Below are positions 1 through 7,201 of a stretch of 64,000 nucleotides of DNA, piece by piece. The notes below the pieces were generated by a model. It was not told where the DNA came from. It saw only the letters and a program-made list of their open reading frames with translations, and ran no database searches. The position numbers and the translations under genes are program-made. Source of the DNA: an uncultured Flavobacteriales bacterium (GTDB lineage Bacteria > Bacteroidota > Bacteroidia > Flavobacteriales > BACL11); the NCBI GenBank assembly GCA_905181635.1, contig CAJIYM010000003.1, positions 186,001-250,000 of the forward strand, written 5' to 3'. Position 1 is the first letter of the stretch. Each line of letters begins with the position of its first letter.

Positions 1-78
1 AAGAACTCGTTTTAACAATACAAAGTCAATTACATTACCCGTGTTGGATTTTGATTTATTAGTCTTAGTTTTTGACAT
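1..78 (-). CDS. ABC transporter ATP-binding/permease protein, N-terminal fragment
   Basis: The 26 codons seen start at ATG 78-76, directly after the truA stop, and run off the left edge. The peptide is a polar Lys/Ser/Thr/Asn stretch and then VIDFVLLKRVL, which resembles the start of MsbA-type ABC exporters that often follow truA in Flavobacteriia. No ATPase or membrane domain is inside the window, so the family call rests on this short match and on gene order. Confidence 0.5.
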   Translation of the reverse strand, partial: MSKTKTNKSKSNTGNVIDFVLLKRVL

Positions 79-819
79 TTACAGAAAAATATCTTTTGGA
101 TACTCAATTTTACTTAAAAAAAGTGCATTTGCAGGAACTGAAGTACCTGCCATACACCTATCATTTTGAGCAATTATTTTTCTTACTTGTTCAGCTTTAA
201 TTTTACCAATACCTACATCAAGTAAAGTACCTACTATTGCCCTAACCATATTGCGTAAAAACCTATCAGCTTTAATAGTAAAAATAAGCTCTCCATCGTA
301 CCATTGACAACTTGCCGACATTACATTACAATTATTAGTAAATGTTTGAGTATTAGCTTTAGAAAAAGAAGTAAAATCCTGTCTTCCTAAAAGAGACTGA
401 CACGCTAAGTTCATTTGAATAATATCTAAAGGCTTATGTACAAAATAAGCAGTTTTTTTAAACGGACTTTTCTTCTGAACAATATTGTAATTGTAAATTC
501 TGCTCATAGCATCAAAACGAGAAGATGCGTCATCCTTTACATTAAAAAAAGAATGAACTGCAATATCATTAGGCAAAAAGCTATTGAGCTTTATAATTGT
601 AGTGTGAAAATCAAATTCTTCATCACAATCAAAATGAGCAAACATTTGTTTAGCATGTACCCCTGCATCAGTACGACCTGCACCTACCACCTCAATTTTA
701 GTATTTAAAATAATACTTAGAGCCTTGTTTATTTCTGCTTGCACTGTATTGGCATTGGGTTGTACTTGCCAACCATGATAATTAGTGCCCACGTAAGAAA
801 GTTCAATGAAAAATCTCAT
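79..819 (-). CDS. truA: tRNA pseudouridine(38-40) synthase TruA
   Basis: TruA isomerises uridines 38-40 of the tRNA anticodon arm to pseudouridine in the cytoplasm. The 246-residue protein is full length for the family. It opens with the typical FFIELSYVGTNYHGWQ, and the catalytic aspartate is D51 in GAGRTDAGVHA. Later the conserved FTSFSKA and FLRNMVRAIVGTLLDVG segments are present. Its stop codon abuts the start of the next minus-strand gene, so the two are probably co-transcribed. Confidence 0.96.
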   Translation of the reverse strand: MRFFIELSYVGTNYHGWQVQPNANTVQAEINKALSIILNTKIEVVGAGRTDAGVHAKQMFAHFDCDEEFDFHTTIIKLNSFLPNDIAVHSFFNVKDDASSRFDAMSRIYNYNIVQKKSPFKKTAYFVHKPLDIIQMNLACQSLLGRQDFTSFSKANTQTFTNNCNVMSASCQWYDGELIFTIKADRFLRNMVRAIVGTLLDVGIGKIKAEQVRKIIAQNDRCMAGTSVPANALFLSKIEYPKDIFL

Positions 820-824
820 GTTTG

Positions 825-832
825 CAAAAGTA
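825..832 (-). promoter_or_regulatory. Possible -7 promoter box for truA
   Basis: On the minus strand this reads TACTTTTG, a full match to the Bacteroidota -7 consensus TAnnTTTG. It lies 6 nt before the truA ATG, so transcription would begin at or next to the start codon. No TTTG was found at the expected -33 position. Confidence 0.35.
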
Positions 833-989
833 ATAATTTTGCTATTTACTTTTTTAGTTTTCTCTGATTTAATGTGAAATAATATTTAAGTGTTTATAAA
901 TTTACATTACAACAAGAAAACAACTAAAAGACATATCATTATTTGAGTTTAATACTGAGTTAGATAAGCACAGGCATCATAAAAAGAAT

Positions 990-997
990 TAGTTTTG
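990..997 (+). promoter_or_regulatory. Possible -7 promoter box for the DUF983 gene
   Basis: TAGTTTTG matches TAnnTTTG and ends 20 nt before the ATG at 1018. There is no clear -33 TTTG at 19-20 nt spacing, so only half of the promoter signature is present. The 200 bases between truA and this gene hold nothing else that I recognise. Confidence 0.35.
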
Positions 998-1017
998 CTG
1001 CTACTAAAATATAAATT

Positions 1018-1413
1018 ATGAGATTACTCGCTAAAGGATCTAAGATGTATAGTATTTTATTTAACAAATGCCCAAAGTGTCATATTGGTAACTTTTGGAC
1101 CACTAATAATCCGCTTAAAAATATGCTTTTAAACACTAAGTACACATGTCAAACATGTGAAAATTGCTCTTTAGTATATGAATTAGAAATAGGATTCTGG
1201 TATGGCTCAATGTATGTTAGTTATGCCATTAGCGTGGCAGTAATGATGCTATTTTGGACCTTAACATCCGTTTTTTTTCCACTAATTAATATTTTCAGTG
1301 AGATATTAATTATAGTTATTGCAATTCTACTAGCATCACCTCTAAATTATCATATTTCTAGATTAGTTTGGATTAATTTTTTTATTAAATATACTCCAGA
1401 TGACACTTATTAA
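1018..1413 (+). CDS. DUF983 family membrane protein
   Basis: A 131-residue protein of the DUF983 family, whose function is unknown. It has an N-terminal CPKC zinc-ribbon-like pair (residues 19-22), a second Cys cluster CQTCENC (residues 44-50), the family motif GFWYGSMYVSYA, and two hydrophobic segments (about 67-90 and 94-116). The start at 1018 fits relatives, which begin with a short KGSK-MYSI stretch; ATG 1045 is the alternative. It is the first gene on the plus strand here and stands alone. Confidence 0.8.
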   Translation: MRLLAKGSKMYSILFNKCPKCHIGNFWTTNNPLKNMLLNTKYTCQTCENCSLVYELEIGFWYGSMYVSYAISVAVMMLFWTLTSVFFPLINIFSEILIIVIAILLASPLNYHISRLVWINFFIKYTPDDTY

Positions 1414-1420
1414 TTATCAC

Positions 1421-1428
1421 TATATTTG
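1421..1428 (+). promoter_or_regulatory. Possible -7 promoter box for the cyclophilin gene
   Basis: TATATTTG is an exact TAnnTTTG match ending 19 nt before the ATG at 1448. No TTTG lies at the -33 distance. Confidence 0.4.
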
Positions 1429-1447
1429 CTAAATTAAAAAAACTAAG

Positions 1448-2143
1448 ATGAAAAAACTAATACTTACATTATTATTCTTGCCAATAATTTTACTTATCAC
1501 AACATTTGATACTAATGCTCAGACGCAGGTTGATTTCCATACAAACTATGGAGATTTCAGAATACAGCTTTACGATTCGCTTGTTCCAATTACTTCTTCT
1601 AACTTTATTAATCTTGTGAGTACAGAATTTTATGATGGGGCATTATTTCATAGAGTAATAGATAATTTCATGATTCAAGGAGGTGACGTATCACCTGTAC
1701 CTTCTGTTATAGCTGATGAATTTAACAGTTCATTAAGTAATATTCAAAAGACTATATCTATGGCCAATTCAGGACCTAATACAGGAACATCTCAATTCTT
1801 TATAAATCTTACTAATAATACTTATTTAGATTTTGACAAAGCTCCATTAACATCAAAACATCCTGTTTTTGGTATTACAATCAGTGGCTTTGATGTTGTT
1901 CAAGATATTGGTAATGTTCAGACTAACTCTAATGATATGCCATATGATGATGTGATAATGGATAGTGTACGTATTGTAAATCTACTTCTATCTAATAATA
2001 ATATATCATTAGAAAAAGAAACTAACAATAGATTAATTAGAGTTATAGATTTACTTGGTCAAGAAACAACCTACAAAAGAAATTCACCACTATTTTACAT
2101 CTATGATGACGGAACTGTAGAGAAAAGAATAGTTACAGAGTAA
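1448..2143 (+). CDS. Secreted cyclophilin-type peptidyl-prolyl cis-trans isomerase
   Basis: Predicted extracytoplasmic prolyl isomerase of 231 aa. Residues 1-25 form a signal peptide ending in NAQ. The cyclophilin domain spans about 27-178 and shows FHRVIDNFMIQGGD (67-80) and TSQFFINLTNN (114-124), the usual active-site blocks. After residue 185 a short linker leads to a tail (about 194-231) with RVIDLLGQE and LFYIYDDGTVEKRIV. That tail resembles the C-terminal sorting segment of T9SS type A cargo and is not part of the cyclophilin fold. Family call is firm; the sorting role of the tail is inferred. Confidence 0.9.
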   Translation: MKKLILTLLFLPIILLITTFDTNAQTQVDFHTNYGDFRIQLYDSLVPITSSNFINLVSTEFYDGALFHRVIDNFMIQGGDVSPVPSVIADEFNSSLSNIQKTISMANSGPNTGTSQFFINLTNNTYLDFDKAPLTSKHPVFGITISGFDVVQDIGNVQTNSNDMPYDDVIMDSVRIVNLLLSNNNISLEKETNNRLIRVIDLLGQETTYKRNSPLFYIYDDGTVEKRIVTE

Positions 2144-2245
2144 ATAAAATATATAAATATCTTTTCTATTTCTGTATTTAGAATACTATAGACTTATAAA
2201 GGGACAAGCTGAAACCTCATAAAAAAATAGACTGTAAACACCACT

Positions 2246-2265
2246 AAAAAGCTCATTACAGAGCT
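2246..2265 (-). terminator. Small hairpin terminator after the CDGSH gene
   Basis: Read on the minus strand, a 5-bp stem AGCTC/GAGCT with a 6-nt loop is followed by a run of T. It begins a few bases after the stop codon at 2271. The stem is short, so the call is moderate. Confidence 0.45.
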
Positions 2266-2270
2266 ATTTC

Positions 2271-2408
2271 TTATTTATTTGCATGTGATCCATCACAATT
2301 CCCAGTAGAATCCTTTGTCTTACCACATTGACATTTATTCTTTTTACTAGACGTAAATTTTATTAAGTTTTTTAGATTTGGAGAAGTTGTGCGAGTTAAG
2401 AAATTCAT
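2271..2408 (-). CDS. Small CDGSH-type iron-sulfur protein
   Basis: A 45-residue protein ending in a CDGSH-type cluster motif with ligands C26, C28, C38 and H42. The spacing C-x-C-x9-C-x3-H is one residue longer than the mitoNEET spacing. CDGSH proteins bind a 2Fe-2S cluster through three Cys and one His and act in electron or cluster transfer. The start at 2408 is preferred. An in-frame upstream extension to 2522 would add an Ile/Leu-rich stretch atypical of these small proteins. Confidence 0.6.
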   Translation of the reverse strand: MNFLTRTTSPNLKNLIKFTSSKKNKCQCGKTKDSTGNCDGSHANK

Positions 2409-2582
2409 AGTATTAATTTTTGTCAAAAATAAGAAAATTAAAATTAAAAAATAACCATAAGTATATGATTTTAAGTAATTTATATTTAGAATAAATAAAA
2501 ATAAATCCTGATTATCATTCATTAATAAATAATTCTTAAATTAGCAGAAATAAATTAATAGATCAACAAATAACTAAAGATT

Positions 2583-2693
2583 ATGAAAAATATGTGGAAT
2601 AAAATCCCTGAAGAGCAACAAGGTCAGCTAATGTTTTTATCATTTTTTTTATTAGCTATTTGGTGTATATGGTCTATTTCGAGTAAAATGTAA
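2583..2693 (+). CDS. Possible 36-aa single-pass membrane peptide
   Basis: Short frame of 36 codons. A polar N-terminus (NKIPEEQQG) is followed by one hydrophobic segment at about residues 17-33. No family is recognised. It is preceded by an A-rich leader (aactaaagatt) like that before the neighbouring plus-strand starts, and it is followed 32 nt later by another small membrane-like frame. Coding status is uncertain. Confidence 0.35.
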   Translation: MKNMWNKIPEEQQGQLMFLSFFLLAIWCIWSISSKM

Positions 2694-2725
2694 AATAAAA
2701 CAAAGGATTAAGAAAAACTAAGATC

Positions 2726-2833
2726 ATGGATATTACGCTAGAATGGGAAGGCATATCAGGAATTATTAAAATACTCCTGAGTTTTAGTATTCCTTTGATT
2801 ATTGGATTTATTATTGGAAGAAAAAAGAAAAAA
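2726..2833 (+). other. Possible small membrane peptide frame, in frame with the next gene
   Basis: ATG 2726 opens 36 codons that encode a polar start (MDITLEWEG), one hydrophobic segment (about 10-31) and a basic end RKKKK. They continue in frame into the signal peptide of the next gene. A membrane segment plus a second signal peptide is an unlikely single protein, so this may be a separate small gene or an untranslated stretch. See the finding on the A7 tract. Confidence 0.3.
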
Positions 2834-3256
2834 ATGATAAAAAAACTACTACTCATATTATTTTGCTTACCTATGATTGGGTTTGGACAAAATAAAGTAG
2901 ACTTAAAATCTGAATCAGAAATAGAAAATTATTTAAATTCATCTAACATTGATTTTTTAGAAGGCATATGGTATTTTACGTTAGGTGATATTGGTAAAAA
3001 ACTGGCTATAATTAAACATAAATATCAATATAGAGGAACAGTTATGGATGATAATAATGATATAAATGGATTTAAGATGCTGAATATTACAACTACACAT
3101 ATAGACAATATATTTATTATTGAAATTTTTGACAAGATAGGTGATATAATTAAGAAGATAGGAACTACTGAAGGTATAATGAAAGAGCCTGGATTAATTG
3201 AACTAAATTTTAAATCTAAAGAAATAAAGATTCATAAAGTATTTCCTGAAAAATAA
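2834..3256 (+). CDS. Secreted protein of unknown function
   Basis: A 140-residue protein starting at ATG 2834, chosen because a textbook signal peptide begins there (KKLLLILFCLPMIGFGQ). The mature part is polar and Ile/Lys-rich, with EGIWYFTLGDIGKKLAI and a probable beta-strand pattern; it may be lipocalin-like, but I do not recognise a family. The open frame extends upstream to ATG 2726, giving 176 aa if that start is used. It lies alone ahead of the moxR-bat operon. Confidence 0.55.
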   Translation: MIKKLLLILFCLPMIGFGQNKVDLKSESEIENYLNSSNIDFLEGIWYFTLGDIGKKLAIIKHKYQYRGTVMDDNNDINGFKMLNITTTHIDNIFIIEIFDKIGDIIKKIGTTEGIMKEPGLIELNFKSKEIKIHKVFPEK

Positions 3257-3359
3257 ATAATCACGGCTTAATTAACTAAAGCTAAACAACCAAAAAGCTA
3301 AAGTATTTTTAAGAGAGTTTTTTATTTTACATACTATTCCAAAAAAAGTAACGTTCACA

Positions 3360-3390
3360 TTTGCAAATTAATTTACAAAACTTAAATTTG
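3360..3390 (+). promoter_or_regulatory. Bacteroidota-type promoter of the moxR-bat operon
   Basis: TTTG at 3360-3363, a 19-nt spacer and TAAATTTG at 3383-3390 match the -33 and -7 elements of the Bacteroidota primary sigma factor exactly. Transcription should begin near 3395-3397, leaving a short leader of about 15 nt before the moxR ATG at 3411. It is the best promoter match I saw in the window. Confidence 0.75.
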
Positions 3391-3410
3391 CATTCGCTAA
3401 AAATTATAAG

Positions 3411-4412
3411 ATGACTGAAACAGTACAGACCGATTTAAAAGAATTAAACGAAAAAATAAACAAGGAAAGCGCAATAATTGACATGCTTATGCTAGAACTC
3501 AACAAAGTAATAGTTGGGCAGAAACACATGAGCGAACGACTTTTGGTTGCACTGCTCTCTAATGGACACATACTATTAGAAGGAGTTCCTGGACTAGCAA
3601 AAACGCTAGCTATAAGTACACTTGCCAAAACAATTGATGCAAAATTTAGTCGATTACAATTTACACCAGATTTACTACCTGCAGATATTATTGGAACACA
3701 AATATACAGTCCTAAAAATGAAACTTTCTCAGTAAAAAAAGGACCTATATTCGCCAACTTTGTTCTTGCGGATGAGATAAACCGTGCTCCTGCCAAGGTA
3801 CAATCAGCACTACTTGAAGCTATGCAGGAAAGACAAGTAACTATTGGTGGAGAATCCTACCTACTAGACAAACCTTTTCTAGTAATGGCAACACAAAATC
3901 CTGTTGAGCAGGAAGGAACCTACCCATTACCTGAAGCGCAAGTGGACAGATTTATGCTAAAAGTAGTAATTGACTACCCTAAGAAGGAAGAAGAAAAAAT
4001 AATTATTCGCCATAATTTGGCAAAAACTTTCCCTACTGCTAATACAGTACTTAAAACAGATGCTATAATTCGTGCTCGAGATTTAGTAAAGGAAGTATAT
4101 ATGGACGAAAAGATTGAGCAATACATTATTGATATTGTATTTGCTACAAGATTCCCTGAACAATACGGATTAGCAAAATTCAAGGACATGATTTCTTTTG
4201 GAGGCTCTCCAAGAGCAAGTATTAACTTAGCAGCTGCAAGTAAGGCTTATGCTTTTATAAAACGCAGAGGGTATGTAATTCCTGAGGATGTGCGTGCACT
4301 TTGTCATGATGTGTTACGCCATAGAATTGGACTTACCTATGAAGCTGAAGCTGAAAATATTACTTCAGAAGATATTATTACTGAAATTTTAAATGCTGTA
4401 GAGATTCCCTAA
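3411..4412 (+). CDS. moxR: MoxR family AAA+ ATPase
   Basis: A 333-residue MoxR-type AAA+ ATPase, a class thought to act as chaperones working with VWA-domain partners. Walker A is GVPGLAKT (58-65), Walker B VLADE (118-122), and the sensor-1 region reads MATQNPVEQEGTYPLPEAQ. It is the first gene of the bat cluster, 81 nt ahead of the DUF58 gene, and directly follows a strong promoter. The VWA proteins BatA and BatB downstream are its likely partners, based on conserved gene order. Confidence 0.93.
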   Translation: MTETVQTDLKELNEKINKESAIIDMLMLELNKVIVGQKHMSERLLVALLSNGHILLEGVPGLAKTLAISTLAKTIDAKFSRLQFTPDLLPADIIGTQIYSPKNETFSVKKGPIFANFVLADEINRAPAKVQSALLEAMQERQVTIGGESYLLDKPFLVMATQNPVEQEGTYPLPEAQVDRFMLKVVIDYPKKEEEKIIIRHNLAKTFPTANTVLKTDAIIRARDLVKEVYMDEKIEQYIIDIVFATRFPEQYGLAKFKDMISFGGSPRASINLAAASKAYAFIKRRGYVIPEDVRALCHDVLRHRIGLTYEAEAENITSEDIITEILNAVEIP

Positions 4413-4493
4413 GATAAACAAAAAACTAATTTATTCTTAGCTAATAATCAGCGAATATTAAGAAGTAATCAATAATTAAAAAAAGTAAACAGA

Positions 4494-5369
4494 TTGAGCA
4501 CCTCAGCACTTCTAAAAAAAGTCCGTAAGATTGAGATAAAAACCAAGGGACTCTCCAACCATATTTTTGCAGGAGAATACCATACGGCTTTTAAAGGGAA
4601 AGGTATGGCCTTTTCAGAAGTACGTGAATACCAACCAGGAGATGACATACGATCCATTGACTGGAATGTAACTGCTCGTTATAACTCTCCATTTGTAAAA
4701 GTATTTGAAGAAGAGCGAGAGATGACAGTCATGCTACTAATTGATGTATCTGCATCAGGTAATTTCGGAACTCAGGAACAATTTAAAAGAGAACTAGCTA
4801 CTGAATTAGCTGCTATCCTAGCCTTTTCAGCTATTAAAAATAATGACAAAGTAGGAGTTATTTTCTTTACAGACAAGATAGAACAATTTATCCCTCCTAA
4901 AAAAGGAAAAAGTCATATTTTAAGAATTATTCGAGAAGTATTGGCTTTTGAACCTACAGGAAAAGGTACTGATATTGCAGGTGCTTTAGAATATTTTTCA
5001 GCTGTAATTAAAAAACGAAGTATTTGCTTTATTCTGTCTGATTTTATGAGTAAAGAATTTGAAAGACCCTTAAAAATAGCAAGCAAAAAACACGATTTAG
5101 TAGCGCTAAGGATATACGATACAAGAGAAGAAACTTTACCTAATATTGGTCTTGTCCCTATGCAAGATTCTGAAACAGAAAAAATACAATTTGTAGATAC
5201 TTCAAGCAAAAAAGTTCGTGATAATTTTGCAAAAAATAGAGCCCTAAAAACTGAGAAATTACGCAAACTATTGCCCGCTAGTGGTGTGGACTTAATTGAC
5301 ATAACCACAGGAACAGATTATGTAAAACCTCTGATTAATTTTTTTAAAACTAGAGGAAAAAGAAGATGA
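4494..5369 (+). CDS. DUF58 domain protein of the bat operon
   Basis: A 291-residue cytoplasmic DUF58 protein, usually encoded beside MoxR. The family block GEYHTAFKGKGMAFSEVREY (28-47) is followed by GDDIRSIDWNVTARY. A VWA-like MIDAS motif is D84-V-S-A-S88. The start codon is TTG at 4494: relatives begin a few residues before LLKKVRKIEIKT, and no ATG or GTG sits there. Its end overlaps the next start by ATGA. It probably bridges the ATPase and the membrane VWA proteins; this is inferred. Confidence 0.9.
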   Translation: MSTSALLKKVRKIEIKTKGLSNHIFAGEYHTAFKGKGMAFSEVREYQPGDDIRSIDWNVTARYNSPFVKVFEEEREMTVMLLIDVSASGNFGTQEQFKRELATELAAILAFSAIKNNDKVGVIFFTDKIEQFIPPKKGKSHILRIIREVLAFEPTGKGTDIAGALEYFSAVIKKRSICFILSDFMSKEFERPLKIASKKHDLVALRIYDTREETLPNIGLVPMQDSETEKIQFVDTSSKKVRDNFAKNRALKTEKLRKLLPASGVDLIDITTGTDYVKPLINFFKTRGKRR

Positions 5370-6211
5370 AAAAATTAACCCTATTTTTATTTATTAGCAA
5401 TTTCGCTTTCGCACAGACGTCTCTATTAGACACCAACTCTATTCTAATTGGAGAGCAAATAAATTTTACAATTAGCAATACTATTAGTAAAACAGAAGTT
5501 TGGCCTACTTTTGAAGAGTTTTTAGTGAAAGGAGTTGAGATTATTGAGGAGGGGAAACTAGATACAAGCGAAAATTTAATTTCACAAAACTTCATCATCA
5601 CCGCTTGGGATAGCGGAAGTTACTACATCCCTCCTATTTCCTTTTCAGCAAACAGCAAAACTGAAGGATTACTCTTAAATGTGCAAACTGTAATTTTAGA
5701 AGAAGGTGCAGAACTAAAAGACATAAAACAACCGATGCTAGCACCTATTGGTTGGAGCGATATTTGGCCTTGGTTACTAGCTTTTATTGTATTGGCCCTA
5801 GCTATCTTCTTGCTTAAAAAATATGTGTTCAATAAAAAAGAGAAAGAGAGGATTGAAAAGCCAAAAGTGATTACCCCTGCTGACATTACTGCCCTACAAC
5901 AGTTAACAAAATTGGATAAAGCACAGCTTTGGCAAGGGGGAGGTGTAAAAGAATATCATTCTGAACTTTCAGAAATTATTAGGAGATATACTGAAAATAG
6001 ATTCAACTTTATTGCCCTTGAATTAGCTACAGATGAGATAATAAGCGAACTAAAAAGCAAAGTAAACAACGAGCAGTTAGCGAGTATAACCATCCTATTA
6101 CAAAGAGCCGATTTAGCAAAATTTGCCAAAAGCAAACCTAATGAGGATGATAATAAAGAAAGTATGCAATTGGCTAAACATTTTGTTGAACAAACAAAAG
6201 AAAAGAAATAA
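5366..6211 (+). CDS. BatD-like/DUF4381-like membrane protein
   Basis: 281 residues: signal peptide 1-17 (ends FAFAQ), a periplasmic beta-rich region (about 18-125), one transmembrane helix (about 133-151), and a cytoplasmic tail with HSELSEIIRRYTENRF. This layout is that of DUF4381 and of the C-terminal half of BatD, which often sits between the DUF58 and VWA genes in Flavobacteriia. It overlaps both neighbours by a few bases, so translation is coupled. Biochemical role unknown. Confidence 0.75.
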   Translation: MKKLTLFLFISNFAFAQTSLLDTNSILIGEQINFTISNTISKTEVWPTFEEFLVKGVEIIEEGKLDTSENLISQNFIITAWDSGSYYIPPISFSANSKTEGLLLNVQTVILEEGAELKDIKQPMLAPIGWSDIWPWLLAFIVLALAIFLLKKYVFNKKEKERIEKPKVITPADITALQQLTKLDKAQLWQGGGVKEYHSELSEIIRRYTENRFNFIALELATDEIISELKSKVNNEQLASITILLQRADLAKFAKSKPNEDDNKESMQLAKHFVEQTKEKK

Positions 6212-7201
6212 TGGCTAATTATACTTTTGTAAATAGTGAATTTTTCTTCCTTTTGGTTCTTCCTTTAGTATTACTAGTATGGTATATATTAAAACATAAA
6301 AGTATTAGCAGTGCTATTTTATTTTCAGGGACAGAGGGAATAGATACTAGGCCTACAATAAAACAACAATTACGCCATCTTCCTACTCTTTTCAAAATTG
6401 GAGCAGCTACGCTCATGATTATTGCTTTAGCTCGCCCACAATCGTCTACCAATTGGGAAGAAAGTACCACTGAAGGAATTGATATCGTTTTAACTATGGA
6501 TATTTCAGGAAGTATGTTAGCTCAAGACTTAAAACCTGATAGATTGGAAGCTTCAAAAAATGTAGCTATGGACTTTATTAGTAGAAGAAAAAATGATAGA
6601 GTTGGCTTAGTTATTTTTGCAGGAGAAAGCTTTACTCAATGCCCACTAACAACCGATCATAATGTACTTATTAATTTATTTAAGGACGTAAAAAGCGGTA
6701 TGGTAGATGATGGAACAGCTATTGGAATGGGGTTAGCTACTGCCGTTAATCGACTCAAAGATTCCGAATCAATTTCAAAAGTAATTATTTTACTTACTGA
6801 TGGAGTAAATAATAGTGGAATGGTGCCACCTCTTACTGCTGCCGAAATTGCTCAAAAATTTGGCATTAGAGTATATACTATTGGCGTGGGGACTGAGGGG
6901 TTTGCTCCCTACCCTTTTCAAACTCCATTTGGGATACAATACCAAGAAGTTGAAGTAAAAATTGATGAGAAAACTTTGCAAGATATCGCAACACTAACAG
7001 ATGGAAAATACTTTAGAGCTACCAATAATAATTCTTTAAAAGAAATTTACAAAGACATTGACGCTTTAGAGAAATCAAAAATTGAAGTTACTGAATTTCA
7101 TAAGCGCTCAGAGGAGTTTTTACCTTTTGCTATTATGGGCTTTAGGTTTATTATTTCTTGGATTTATTTTACAAATTACTTATTTAAAACAGATTCCTTA
7201 A
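6211..7201 (+). CDS. batA: BatA-type VWA domain membrane protein, reading frame disrupted near the 3' end
   Basis: Membrane-anchored von Willebrand factor A protein. It has N-terminal helices at about 9-27 and 58-75, then a VWA domain (about 88-290) with the MIDAS motif D97-I-S-G-S101. The frame as read continues to 7281, deep into batB. A +1 shift at 7141-7143 instead gives LLFLGFILQITYLKQIP, a normal BatA C-terminal helix. It then reaches a stop at 7199-7201, exactly abutting the batB ATG at 7202. The end given here assumes that shift. The VWA core is intact in either case. Confidence 0.85.

Noticed and set aside
436-708. Plus-strand frame of 90 codons within truA
   Set aside because: It is antisense to a strongly conserved gene and shows no recognisable protein features.
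2409-2522. N-terminal extension of the CDGSH protein to 83 aa
   Set aside because: The extra residues are Ile/Leu/Asn-rich with no match to the family; the start at 2408 gives the usual short form.
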